Source of the DNA: JADCGM01 sp943370355
GTDB lineage: Bacteria > Pseudomonadota > Alphaproteobacteria > Sphingomonadales > Sphingomonadaceae
DNA: 64,000 nt
Direction of reading: 5' to 3'
NCBI GenBank assembly: GCA_943370355.1
Contig: CALRQP020000003.1
Span: forward strand, 1 to 64,000
Made by a program: the position numbers and the translations under genes. Of the stretch, positions 8,691 to 17,535 are shown one piece after another. The notes beneath the pieces were generated by a model. The model was given only the letters and a program-made list of their open reading frames with translations, did no database searches and had not been told where the DNA came from. How positions within the stretch are numbered: position 1 is the stretch's first letter; each line of letters begins with the position of its first letter.

Positions 8691-11600
8691 ATGCCAGCGA
8701 ACCCGGCCCTTGATGGTATTTCGGATCCGTTTGCGCGTGCGATTTTTACCGGCGCACTTCCCGGCGAGACAGCCGGGCTGACCCCCGAGGATGCAGCGCG
8801 CATTGCTGCATTCGTGCGTGATACGGGTGCCGGCCGCATGCCCGGAACCCCGGCGATCCGTCTGGAAAGTCTGGACAGTGCGCCCGGCCGCCGCATCATG
8901 GCGCTGGCCATCGTCAACGACGACATGCCCTTCCTCGTCGACTCGGTTTCGGCGGCGATCGGCGCGGCGGGCCTGCGCATCGAGCGGCTGCTCCACCCGA
9001 CCGTCGGCGGCGAATCGCTGATCTACATCGAGCTCGCGCGCGCCAACGCCCGCGCCCGCGCCGACCTTGTCGACAGTCTCGCCCACGTCCTTGCCGACGT
9101 GCGCGCCGCCGTGACCGACTGGCCGGCGATGCTTGCCGAGATGAAGGCGGCGGGTAAGGAGTTGCGCGACAATCCGCCGCCGCTCGCGCCGCATGAAATC
9201 GCCGAAGCCGCCGCCTTCCTCGACTGGCTCGCTGCCGACAATTTCACGCTGCTCGGCTATCACGCTTATCGCTTCGACGACGATCTCGACGATGCGCGGT
9301 TCGCGCCCGCCAGCGACCACGGCCTCGGCCTGCTGCGGGACGCCGCCTTCGCGCTGTGGCGCGGTGCCGACGGCATGGAGGTGCTGCCCGATGGCCTGCG
9401 CCGCTTCATGGCCGGGCCGCATCCGCTGCTCGTCACCAAGGCCAGCGCGCTGTCGACCGTCCACCGCCGCACCGCACTCGACTATGTCGGCGTCAAGCGC
9501 TTCGACCGCTCGGGCCGCGTTGTCGGTGAGCATCGTTTCATCGGTCTGTTCACCAGCCAGGCGCTCGTCGCGCCGCCGCGCGACGTGCCCGTGCTGCGCC
9601 GCAAGGTCGCCGAAGTCAGCGACGCGCTCGGCTTTAACCCCAAGGGCCATGCCGGCAAGGCGCTCGCGCATATTCTCGACACGCTGCCCAAGGATGAACT
9701 GTTCCAGATCGAGGCCGACCGCCTCGGCGAGATGGCGCTCGGCCTGCTGTCGCTGCTCGACCGGCCGCGGCCCAAACTGTTCGCGCGCAGCGATCCGTTC
9801 GGGCGCTATGTGTCGGCGCTGGTCTATGTGCCGCGCGATGCCTACACCGGCGGGATCCGCGAGACGGCCGGGCATATGCTCGAGGCCGCGTTCGATGCGA
9901 AACTGTCGGGCTATGAGGTCGAGCTGCGCGCCGAAGGCCTCGCGCGTGTCCATTACACGCTCGCGACGCGGCCGGGATCGGTGCGCGCCGTCGACGAGGC
10001 CGAACTCGATGCGCGGCTGACGACGCTGGTCCGCGGCTGGGGCGACAGCCTCGAGACCGCGCTCGCTGAACAGGCCGGTGCGCAGCGCGCCGCACGGCTG
10101 ACACTCAGCCACGGCCAGGCTTTCTCGCCAAGCTATCAGGCGCAGTTCACCGCCACCGACGCCGCCGACGATATTTTGCGCATGGCGGCGCTGCCCGACG
10201 ATGCCGCGCGCGACGTCAATCTTTACCACGGCCCCAATGACGCGCCGGGCCAGCTGCGGCTGAAAATCTACCGCCACGGCGCGATCATCCCGCTCTCGGA
10301 AGCGGTGCCGGTGCTCGAGAATTTCGGCTTCCGCGTCATCGAGGAATTCCCCTTCGACCTCGGCGGCGGCAAGCTCGGCCATATCCACGACTTCCTGCTT
10401 GAATCCGCCGACAGCGCGGGGCTCGACTTCGCTGCACTCGAAGCCCGGGTCGAACCGGCGCTGCGCGCAGTCCTGACCGGCGCGCAGGAGAATGACCTGT
10501 TCAACGCGCTGGTGATGGGCGCAGGGCTGGAAGCGCGCGCCGTCGGCCTGCTGCGCGCCTACTTCCGATACCTGCGCCAGACCGGCGTCGCTTACGGCCT
10601 CGCCACCGTTGTCGATGCGCTGCGCCGCTACCCGGCGATCGCCGCCGATCTCGTCGCGCTGTTCGAGGCGCGTTTCGACCCGGCGCGGACCGGCGATGAA
10701 GCCGCCCTGCTCGACCGTATCGACGAGCAATTCGCGGCCGTCACCGCGATCGACGACGACCGCATCCTGCGGCTGTACCGCGCCGTCATCCTCGCGACGC
10801 TGCGCACCAATTTCTACGCGCCGGGCGGGGCCGAGGCGCTGGCGTTCAAGCTCGAATCGCACAAGGTGCCGAGCCTGCCGCCGCCGGTCCCTTACCGCGA
10901 AATCTGGGTCTATTCGCCGCGCGTCGAGGGCATCCACCTGCGCGGCGGGCCGATTGCGCGCGGCGGGCTGCGCTGGTCCGACCGCCGCGACGATTTCCGC
11001 ACCGAGGTGCTGGGGCTCGTCAAGGCGCAGATGGTCAAGAATGCCGTCATCGTGCCGACCGGATCGAAGGGCGGCTTTTACCCGAAGCAGCTGCCGTCGC
11101 CCGCGAACCGCGACGCCTGGCTCGCCGAGGGCACCGAAAGCTACCGCGTGTTCATCCGTGCGCTGCTGTCGGTCACCGACAATCTCGACAAGGCCGGGGC
11201 CGTCGTCCCGCCTGATGCCGTCGTCCGCCATGACGGCGACGATCCCTATCTCGTCGTCGCCGCCGACAAGGGCACCGCGACCTTCTCCGACATCGCCAAC
11301 GCGATTTCCGAGGATCACGGCTTCTGGCTCGGTGACGCCTTCGCGAGCGGCGGCCGTTATGGCTATGACCACAAGGCGATGGGCATTACGGCCAAGGGGG
11401 CCTGGGTGTCGGTCCAGCGCCACTTCCGCGAGATGGGCATCGATGTGCAGACCGATCCGGTCCGCGTCATCGGGGTCGGCGACATGTCGGGCGACGTGTT
11501 CGGCAACGGCATGCTCTTGTCGACAAGCCTCCGGCTCGTCGCGGCGTTCGACCACCGGCACATTTTTCTCGATCCCGACCCCGATCCCGCCAAGTCCTTC

Positions 11601-13322
11601 AAGGAACGCCAGCGGCTGTTCGCGCTGCCGCGCTCGTCATGGGCCGATTATGACGCGAAGCTGATTTCGAAGGGCGGCGGCATCTTCCCGCGCGACCAGA
11701 AATCGATCCCGCTGTCCGCCGAGGTGCAGGCGATGCTCGGCCTGAGCGCCGACAGCGCGTCGCCAGCCGAATTGATGACGGCGATCCTGAAAGCCCAGGC
11801 CGATCTGATCTGGTTCGGCGGCATCGGCACCTATGTGAAGGCGTCGAGCGAATCCAATGCCGATGTCGGCGACCGCGCCAATGACGCGATCCGCGTCAAC
11901 GGGGCCGACCTACGCGTCAAGGTGGTGGGGGAGGGGGCAAATCTCGGCACCACCCAAACGGGCCGCAGCGAGTTTGCGCGCAGGGGCGGCCGCATCAACA
12001 CCGACTTCATCGACAATTCGGCCGGGGTCGACACGTCGGACAATGAGGTCAACATCAAGATCGCGCTCGCCGCGACGCCGCTGTCGCTCGAAGACCGCAA
12101 CAGCCTGCTGACCGAGATGACCGCCGATGTCGAACGGCTCGTGCTGCGCGACAACATCATGCAGACGCAGGCGCTGTCGGTCGCCGAGGCCGGCGGCGCG
12201 GCCGCGTTGCCGTCGCAGCTGCGCGTGATCCAGACGCTGGAAGCTGCCGGCCGGCTCGACCGCGCCGTCGAGGGCCTGCCCGGCGACGATTTGCTGACCC
12301 AGCGCATGCAGGGCGGGCAGGGGCTCGAACGCCCCGAACTGTCGGTGCTGCTCGCCTATACCAAGATGGCGCTGAAGGAAGCGCTCGTCGTGTCGCCGCT
12401 CATGGACGATCCGGTGCTCGCCTTCGACCTGCACGCCGCCTTCCCGGCGGTCATGGTCGAACGCTTCCCCGCCGCCATCGACAACCACCGCCTGCGCCGC
12501 GAGCTCATCGCGACCAAGCTCGCCAACCAGATCGTCAACCGCGGCGGCATCCCGCTGGCCTTCGAGCTGGCCGAGGAATTGGGCGCGAGCCTTGCCCAGG
12601 TCGCGGGGGCCTTCGTCGCGGTGCGCGAGATGTTCGACTTGCGCACACTGTGGCGCGCCATCGACGCGAGCACGGCGTCTGCGACCGCGCAGATCGCCTT
12701 GCACGCGCACGCCATCGAAGGGCTGCGCACCCAGATGGGCGACCTCATGCGCGGCGGCGATTCCGGCGTGACCCCGTTCGAGACCATCGCGCGCCTGAAG
12801 CCCGGCATCGAGCGCATCGGCAGCCAGATCGACCATCTGCTGCGCCCCGAACCGCGCGCCCAGATCGACCGCTTCGCCCAATCGCTCGCCAAGGCCGGCG
12901 CGCCCGACGACATCGCGAAGATGCTCGTGCGGCTCGAAGCGCTCGACGGCGCGGTCGGCGTCGCCCGCCTCGCCGCCGATCTCGGCGTTGCCGAGCGCGA
13001 CGCGGTGGACGCCTATACGATGCTCGGCGAAGCGCTCGGCCTCGACTGGGCCAAGGGCGCCGCCACCCAGATGCGCCCCGCCGATCCGTGGGAACGGCTG
13101 CTCGTCGCGACGCTGGTCCGCGACTTCGAGCAGCTCCGCCTCGACCTCATCGGCCGCATCGCCGAAGGCGGCGCGCCGGTGGCTGCAGTGGAGCGCTGGC
13201 TGGCGGCGAACCGTGACCGGGTGGAACGGTTCGCCGGGACGGTGCGGCGGGCGCGGACAGGAACAGTCACGGCGGCGATGCTGGCGCACCTCGGGGCACA
13301 GGCGCGGGCGGTGTTGGGGTAA
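8691..13322 (+). CDS. gdhB: NAD-specific glutamate dehydrogenase, large (approx. 180 kDa) type
   Basis: 1543 residues, the size of the large bacterial NAD-GDH class (about 1600 residues), which deaminates glutamate to 2-oxoglutarate for catabolism. An N-terminal regulatory region with ACT-like segments covers roughly the first 650 residues. The catalytic core contains GGLRWSDRRDDFRTEVLGLV and KNAVIVPTGSKGGFYPKQ, with the substrate-binding lysines, followed by the NAD-binding region (IGVGDMSGDVFGNGMLLS) and a long helical C-terminal domain. The ATG at 8691 has AAAGGTGG just upstream. The symbol follows usage in other proteobacteria; gudB is also used. It stands apart from the anabolic gltD-gltB genes at 43051-49016. 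Confidence 0.94.
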   Translation: MPANPALDGISDPFARAIFTGALPGETAGLTPEDAARIAAFVRDTGAGRMPGTPAIRLESLDSAPGRRIMALAIVNDDMPFLVDSVSAAIGAAGLRIERLLHPTVGGESLIYIELARANARARADLVDSLAHVLADVRAAVTDWPAMLAEMKAAGKELRDNPPPLAPHEIAEAAAFLDWLAADNFTLLGYHAYRFDDDLDDARFAPASDHGLGLLRDAAFALWRGADGMEVLPDGLRRFMAGPHPLLVTKASALSTVHRRTALDYVGVKRFDRSGRVVGEHRFIGLFTSQALVAPPRDVPVLRRKVAEVSDALGFNPKGHAGKALAHILDTLPKDELFQIEADRLGEMALGLLSLLDRPRPKLFARSDPFGRYVSALVYVPRDAYTGGIRETAGHMLEAAFDAKLSGYEVELRAEGLARVHYTLATRPGSVRAVDEAELDARLTTLVRGWGDSLETALAEQAGAQRAARLTLSHGQAFSPSYQAQFTATDAADDILRMAALPDDAARDVNLYHGPNDAPGQLRLKIYRHGAIIPLSEAVPVLENFGFRVIEEFPFDLGGGKLGHIHDFLLESADSAGLDFAALEARVEPALRAVLTGAQENDLFNALVMGAGLEARAVGLLRAYFRYLRQTGVAYGLATVVDALRRYPAIAADLVALFEARFDPARTGDEAALLDRIDEQFAAVTAIDDDRILRLYRAVILATLRTNFYAPGGAEALAFKLESHKVPSLPPPVPYREIWVYSPRVEGIHLRGGPIARGGLRWSDRRDDFRTEVLGLVKAQMVKNAVIVPTGSKGGFYPKQLPSPANRDAWLAEGTESYRVFIRALLSVTDNLDKAGAVVPPDAVVRHDGDDPYLVVAADKGTATFSDIANAISEDHGFWLGDAFASGGRYGYDHKAMGITAKGAWVSVQRHFREMGIDVQTDPVRVIGVGDMSGDVFGNGMLLSTSLRLVAAFDHRHIFLDPDPDPAKSFKERQRLFALPRSSWADYDAKLISKGGGIFPRDQKSIPLSAEVQAMLGLSADSASPAELMTAILKAQADLIWFGGIGTYVKASSESNADVGDRANDAIRVNGADLRVKVVGEGANLGTTQTGRSEFARRGGRINTDFIDNSAGVDTSDNEVNIKIALAATPLSLEDRNSLLTEMTADVERLVLRDNIMQTQALSVAEAGGAAALPSQLRVIQTLEAAGRLDRAVEGLPGDDLLTQRMQGGQGLERPELSVLLAYTKMALKEALVVSPLMDDPVLAFDLHAAFPAVMVERFPAAIDNHRLRRELIATKLANQIVNRGGIPLAFELAEELGASLAQVAGAFVAVREMFDLRTLWRAIDASTASATAQIALHAHAIEGLRTQMGDLMRGGDSGVTPFETIARLKPGIERIGSQIDHLLRPEPRAQIDRFAQSLAKAGAPDDIAKMLVRLEALDGAVGVARLAADLGVAERDAVDAYTMLGEALGLDWAKGAATQMRPADPWERLLVATLVRDFEQLRLDLIGRIAEGGAPVAAVERWLAANRDRVERFAGTVRRARTGTVTAAMLAHLGAQARAVLG

Positions 13323-13324
13323 GG

Positions 13325-13516
13325 CTAAGGAAGCCAGTCCTCCAACGTCCCATGCGGCTTGCCCCAGAGGCTGCGCGCCGCACTCCGGAAATTCTCATCC
13401 GCGCCCTCCGGCAGCCGGACCACCAGCGGCGGTGCTGGCAGAGCCGCGACTTTCGCCACGGCGGCAATGTGCGCGATAAGGGCGTAGGCGGCAGGGTCGA
13501 TAGCGCGCAGGTTCAT
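13325..13516 (-). CDS. Small hypothetical protein, 63 residues
   Basis: A short frame whose 3' end lies 2 bases from the convergent glutamate dehydrogenase stop. The product (MNLRAIDPAAYALIAHIAAV at the N-terminus, ending SLWGKPHGTLEDWLP) is Ala-rich in its first half with an amphipathic helix pattern, then a predicted beta-turn segment. I recognise no family. There is an ATG but no clear Shine-Dalgarno. Compact fit between neighbours and a protein-like composition favour a real gene; the small size leaves doubt. Confidence 0.45.
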   Translation of the reverse strand: MNLRAIDPAAYALIAHIAAVAKVAALPAPPLVVRLPEGADENFRSAARSLWGKPHGTLEDWLP

Positions 13517-13594
13517 ACGTGCAATTTAGGCAAGCCTCGCGAGTCGCGACAAGAACATAAAAAGAACGCAAATGCTCGTCGCGGCATAGTGAAG

Positions 13595-13632
13595 CCCCTG
13601 CAGCAACGCTCGGAAAGCGTACGCCGCAGGGG
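13595..13632 (-). terminator. Hairpin downstream of the DUF4402 gene
   Basis: CCCCTGC (13595-13601) pairs with GCAGGGG (13626-13632), with an inner ACGCT/AGCGT stem. It sits about 12 bases after the stop of the minus-strand DUF4402 gene, where a terminator is expected, but no clear U-run follows on that strand, so Rho-independent function is uncertain. Confidence 0.4.
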
Positions 13633-13643
13633 TATCGACTGGC

Positions 13644-14165
13644 CTAGTTGTACGCGACTGTCGTCGTGAACGACCCGCTGTAAGCACCGCTCGCCTGGCT
13701 GTTCGCGAGCGGGAAGCTGCCGCCGACGCCGAAGGCGGCCGTGCCAGACGATCCGATCGTGCCCGACAGCGTGCCGGTGGTGCCTGAGGCCGCCGTAGTA
13801 ACCGTCAGCGTATTCGCGCCGCTGGTCATCGCGAAGGTCGCCGGAACCGAGATTGAGAAAGTCTGCGCGCCTTCGCCTGTCACCGTGTAGGTCGCACGGC
13901 CGGTGGTCGAGGTGACGAGCACGCCGTCGCCTGCACCGCTGATCGTCCGTGCGCCGGTTGTGCCGTCAATGACGACACTGTTCGTGCCGGTTGAGGCGCG
14001 GACGACGGTTCCGAAGGCCAGATCGCTATTCTTGGACAGCGAGATCGGCTGGATGATCTTCGTCGTGCCCGTGGTCGACTGCGACGCGGCGGCCTGCGCA
14101 TGCGCCGGTGCCGTGATGAGGCCGAGGCCGAAGAGCGCTGCCAAAGTCTTTTGAAGTGAATTCAT
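13644..14165 (-). CDS. DUF4402 secreted protein
   Basis: 173 residues with a signal peptide (MNSLQKTLAALFGLGLITAP, cleavage likely after AHA). The mature part is Gly/Thr/Ser/Ala-rich with alternating beta-strand patterns: ISLSKNSDLAFGTVVRAS near the start and a C-terminal FGVGGSFPLANSQASGAYSG followed by FTTTVAYN. This is the DUF4402 pattern; members are often found with fimbrial or spore-coat-like secretion genes, but no chaperone or usher is present here, so the export partner is unknown. ATG at 14165 has AAGGG upstream. The gene follows a strongly AT-rich region with inverted repeats that probably controls it. Confidence 0.82.
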   Translation of the reverse strand: MNSLQKTLAALFGLGLITAPAHAQAAASQSTTGTTKIIQPISLSKNSDLAFGTVVRASTGTNSVVIDGTTGARTISGAGDGVLVTSTTGRATYTVTGEGAQTFSISVPATFAMTSGANTLTVTTAASGTTGTLSGTIGSSGTAAFGVGGSFPLANSQASGAYSGSFTTTVAYN

Positions 14166-14264
14166 GATCGAACCCTTATGGTCGTGCAGAAATATATCCA
14201 CAAACATACAACATGCGAACGTCCAATTCGATCCGCCTCAATAACAAATATTTTGATATTTTAA

Positions 14265-14328
14265 ATTATATCGGAAATATCGTATAACATTGTCGAATGT
14301 ATTTCCGAAGCACTTGTAAATCGACAAT
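14265..14328 (-). promoter_or_regulatory. AT-rich control region of the DUF4402 gene with -10 box and two interleaved inverted repeats
   Basis: On the minus strand TATAAT (14270-14265) is a perfect -10 box about 100 bases before the DUF4402 start; no good -35 is seen 17 bases further up. Two perfect inverted repeats overlap this position: TCGGAAATA (14271-14279) with TATTTCCGA (14300-14308), and ATTGTCGA (14289-14296) with TCGACAAT (14321-14328). Their arms alternate (1-2-1-2), so both cannot form as simple nested hairpins. Hand counts give 27 percent GC for 14221-14280 and 37 percent for 14281-14340, far below the surroundings. The position fits operators for one or two regulators; a structured RNA is the alternative. 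Confidence 0.45.
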
Positions 14329-14382
14329 ACAACCTAGGATAGTACAGCGGTTATTAATTGTGATCTGCGGCGTGCGATTTCT

Positions 14383-15216
14383 TCAGCTGCCGATCTTCCG
14401 GACCCGCAACTCCTTACGCAAATTGGCAAGGTAGCGGTCCACCGCCTGTTCGCGGGCGATGCGCTCCCAGGCGTCCTGCACCGCAGGGCGGACCGCTTCG
14501 AACGGCGCGCGGGCACCGGGGGTGCGTTCGGACAGGTGGACGATGAACAGCCGGCCGTCGGCGGCAGTCGCGCCGCCGGTCTCTCCGACCTGCAGGCCCA
14601 TTGCCGCGTCGCGCACCGTCGATCCGGCCATCGCGGCGAGGCGGGAGGCGGGCATGGCGGCGTCGGGGACGGCGAGCGGTTCCGCACCCGCCGCCTTCGC
14701 GGCCTCGCCAAGCGGCACACCGCGCTTCAGCGCCGCGCTGAGGCTGGCGACCGCGTCGGGCTGGTAGGACGGCAGCACTGCCGCCTGGACACGCAGCCGC
14801 GCCTCGGTCGCGAACAGCGCCGGGCGGTTGGCGTAGAAGGCGCGCAGCTCAGCCTCGGTCGGCTGTTTCGCATCGGCCTCGGCGGTCGCGAATTGCATCA
14901 TCGCATCGACGAGCGCCTTCCGGACCGCAAGGTCGCTGGCCGGCAGCCCGAGCTGGATGCCGCGCTGCACCAGCGCTTCCTCGTCGATGAGCCGGTCGAG
15001 CACGCGCACCCGGTCGGCCGCGCTCACCGGATTGCGGTTGTCCGCGCTCAGCGCGGCGATCGACCGGTCAAGCTTCGCCTTGGTCACCACGCCGTCGCCA
15101 ACCCGCGCCGCGATGCCAGCGTCCCCGCCGCCTCCCTTCAGGGGGCCGAGCGCCGTCGCCAGCGCGATGACCAGGCCGATGCCTGCGCCGAAGGCGAACA
15201 GCTTTCTGCTATCCAC
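14383..15216 (-). CDS. Membrane-anchored parvulin-type peptidyl-prolyl isomerase (SurA/PpiC-like)
   Basis: 277 residues: an N-terminal membrane anchor (LFAFGAGIGLVIALATALG), a SurA-N-like helical part with VLDRLIDEEALVQRGIQLGL, then a parvulin-like domain (TEAELRAFYANRPALFATEA, a domain ending in DGRLFIVHLSERTPG). Such proteins face the periplasm and help fold or check secreted and outer-membrane proteins. The GTG start at 15216 overlaps the stop of the DUF3604 gene by 8 bases, so the two are translationally coupled and may work together. The parvulin core is degenerate compared with PpiC, so isomerase activity is not certain. Confidence 0.72.
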   Translation of the reverse strand: MDSRKLFAFGAGIGLVIALATALGPLKGGGGDAGIAARVGDGVVTKAKLDRSIAALSADNRNPVSAADRVRVLDRLIDEEALVQRGIQLGLPASDLAVRKALVDAMMQFATAEADAKQPTEAELRAFYANRPALFATEARLRVQAAVLPSYQPDAVASLSAALKRGVPLGEAAKAAGAEPLAVPDAAMPASRLAAMAGSTVRDAAMGLQVGETGGATAADGRLFIVHLSERTPGARAPFEAVRPAVQDAWERIAREQAVDRYLANLRKELRVRKIGS

Positions 15217-17464
15217 GCTTCGCTTTCGGCCAGTCGAGATAGATTGGCGAGGACCAGGCGCGCGGCTCGGCGGGGGCGAGGCAGTCACCCTTGCCGCCGC
15301 GCCAGTCGCCGTAGCACAGCTTGACCTTCACGCATTTGCCCGCGGCATTCTTCGTGCATTGCAGCGGGTTGGCGTTGATCGTCGGCTGCGCCTCCTGGAT
15401 CGCACGGACATAATAGATTGTGTCGCGCTTGCCCGCCGTATAGCTCGGGTCGCTGAACCGGAAGGAACAGCCGTTCGGGTCGGGCTTGCAGTCATGCACG
15501 AGGAACTTGTCCTCGATGAGCCCGTCGACGGGCTCGCCGGCGCGCATCTGCGGCCGGATGCGCACGACCTCGATGCGGGTGATCAGGCTGCGGATGTCGG
15601 ATGGGTTGAAACATTCGCCCGAGCAGAGCGTCTTCAGCCGGTCTTTGTCCATACCCTGCGCGTCGAAGACCGGGCAGCCGGGCTTCTGCTTGAACGCGCC
15701 GACGGCCTTGACCTCGAAGGTCGGGGCGGCCGTCGTTTCTTCCGAGCCGCCCATCGCAACGGGCTTCGCACCGTCGACCTTGTCGAACCACAGCATGATG
15801 CGCGGGCCCGAGGTCGCATAGACTTCGCGGCGTTGCAGCGCGTCCCAGATCGCGCCGCGCGACCGGTCTGCCGCATGCACGGCCGCAATGCCGCCGGTCA
15901 GGAAGAAGCTCGTTTGCCGCTCGAACTCGGTGAGCTGGAAGCCGGCCATCTGCGCGAGCTTGTCCTGCGGAATCAGCGTCGCGCGCGCTTCCTTCGGCTG
16001 GTCCGGCCCCATGATCAGCCGCCGCCAGCGCGGCGAGGTCACGCCGCCAGCCTCCGTATTATAATGCCGGTCGACCTCCTTGTAGCCGGTGCCGGGCCGG
16101 GCGCGGTGATTGTCCGACGAGCCGATGAAGCCCCAGCGGAAGCGTGTCGCGGTGCCATTGGCATCGAATCGCGCAATCGCGAGGCCATATTGCACTGAGG
16201 TGCGCGGCCGGAAGTTGAACGACGGCAGGAAGCAGTCGGTGCACTGGCCGGCGTCGAGCCAATCCTCGGGTGTCTCGCCCTTGATCGCCAGATGCCCGGC
16301 GACGCCCATATTCGCATAATAGCGCCGCGCTTCCTCGGCGTGCGCATCGCAGGCCTTGGGCGTCGCGCCCGACTTCAGGCAGCGCTCATGGATGATCTCG
16401 CCGGCGCGCCAGCAGCTTGGCGTATAGGTCGCGGTCGGCTGCGGGCAGATACCGACCAGCTGGCCGGCCTTGTTGCTGCCTTGGATGATATCGTGCCACG
16501 GGCGATATTCCTCGGAATTGCCATGGCCCGAATAGATTTCGATGAGCCCGAAGCGCTCGGGATGTTCCTTCGCGTCGAGCGCCTTGTCCCAGCTGGTGCC
16601 CGGCGGCGTGTAAAAGCCCCAGGTCGAACCGTGCGGAATGATGATCGGGTTGACACCCTGCTCGCCGAGGCGGCGGACCAGTTCAGCCGGGGTCGCCGCT
16701 TCCTCGAAGCAATTCTTCGGCAGCTTGTTGGATGTCAGCGTCGCGTCGCAGTCGGGAACTTCCCGGACTTTCCGAAGGAAAGTGTTGAAGTCGAGATAGA
16801 CGTCGGCATGCGCTGCGTCTTCGAGCAGGATGCCGGGCTTCAACCCGATCGCCGAGGTGCGAAGCGTCGTCGTGGTCAGACCAGCCGAGGCGATCGGCCG
16901 TGCCGACAGATGCGCGTCGTCGAGATCGCGGAAGATCACATTCTTGTGGCCCCAATGGTCGAACGGCGTGCGGCCGACCTGAGTCCATTCGAAGCCGATG
17001 AAGCTGACGAGGTCGGGATCGGGGCCATTGCCGGCCACGGCCTGGCACTGGCGCATCGCACGCTTGGTTTCTTCCCAGCGCGCAGGGGTCGAGGCTTCGG
17101 CATGATCGGTGATCGCCCAGAAGTCGAGCGCCGAGCAGAAGCGTGCAAAATCGCAGGCATCCGCGACGGGCGCATAGCCCTTCATGCCGTTGAACGGCAG
17201 CGCGAACTGATAGGCGTCGGTGGAGAAGGTGGTGTGGACGTGCAGGTCGCCGAACAGGATCTGCTTGTCGTGGCTGACCGGGCGAACGCTGCTGACGGCA
17301 GTGTCGCGTGCGAGGATCATCACGGGCGGCAGCCGCTTACCGTGGATCACGCCGGCGTCATGCTCCTGGCCGAGCCAGCCCGCCGCGGTCGCCCACCAGA
17401 GGCCGGCCCCGACAATGATCAGCAAGCCCAGTGCGAGCCCCGTGCGCCGCCAGATCCGCTTCAT
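15209..17464 (-). CDS. DUF3604 domain protein, membrane-anchored, PHP-like
   Basis: 751 residues. An N-terminal transmembrane anchor (TGLALGLLIIVGAGLWWATA) places the large domain in the periplasm. Metal-binding signatures of a PHP-like hydrolase are visible: ILFGDLHVHTTFSTDAYQFA (H-x-H), WAITDHAE, and later FRWGFIGSSDNHRARPGTG. These features define DUF3604. Two Cys-rich patches (CKPDPNGCSF; CTKNAAGKCVKVKLCYGDWR) suggest disulfides. Catalytic activity is not established; metal-dependent phosphoesterase or nuclease-like hydrolysis is a guess from the PHP similarity. ATG at 17464 is preceded by AGGGGGAG. Overlaps the PPIase gene downstream by 8 bases. Confidence 0.85.
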   Translation of the reverse strand: MKRIWRRTGLALGLLIIVGAGLWWATAAGWLGQEHDAGVIHGKRLPPVMILARDTAVSSVRPVSHDKQILFGDLHVHTTFSTDAYQFALPFNGMKGYAPVADACDFARFCSALDFWAITDHAEASTPARWEETKRAMRQCQAVAGNGPDPDLVSFIGFEWTQVGRTPFDHWGHKNVIFRDLDDAHLSARPIASAGLTTTTLRTSAIGLKPGILLEDAAHADVYLDFNTFLRKVREVPDCDATLTSNKLPKNCFEEAATPAELVRRLGEQGVNPIIIPHGSTWGFYTPPGTSWDKALDAKEHPERFGLIEIYSGHGNSEEYRPWHDIIQGSNKAGQLVGICPQPTATYTPSCWRAGEIIHERCLKSGATPKACDAHAEEARRYYANMGVAGHLAIKGETPEDWLDAGQCTDCFLPSFNFRPRTSVQYGLAIARFDANGTATRFRWGFIGSSDNHRARPGTGYKEVDRHYNTEAGGVTSPRWRRLIMGPDQPKEARATLIPQDKLAQMAGFQLTEFERQTSFFLTGGIAAVHAADRSRGAIWDALQRREVYATSGPRIMLWFDKVDGAKPVAMGGSEETTAAPTFEVKAVGAFKQKPGCPVFDAQGMDKDRLKTLCSGECFNPSDIRSLITRIEVVRIRPQMRAGEPVDGLIEDKFLVHDCKPDPNGCSFRFSDPSYTAGKRDTIYYVRAIQEAQPTINANPLQCTKNAAGKCVKVKLCYGDWRGGKGDCLAPAEPRAWSSPIYLDWPKAKRG

Positions 17465-17535
17465 GCTTCGTCTCCCCCTTGCTGACATTAGGGTCAGCAA
17501 GGGGGTTGCGATACTGTGATTGTTACGGGGCGCGC

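Noticed and set aside
8124..11561. 1145-codon open frame on the minus strand opposite the glutamate dehydrogenase
   Set aside because: High-GC genes leave long open frames on the opposite strand. The product is low-complexity (Arg, Ala, Gly, Asp) with no domain, and the plus strand encodes an unmistakable GDH.
14166..14382. Remnant of an insertion sequence
   Set aside because: No terminal repeats, target duplication or transposase-like frame was found; the region is short and AT-rich like a promoter.
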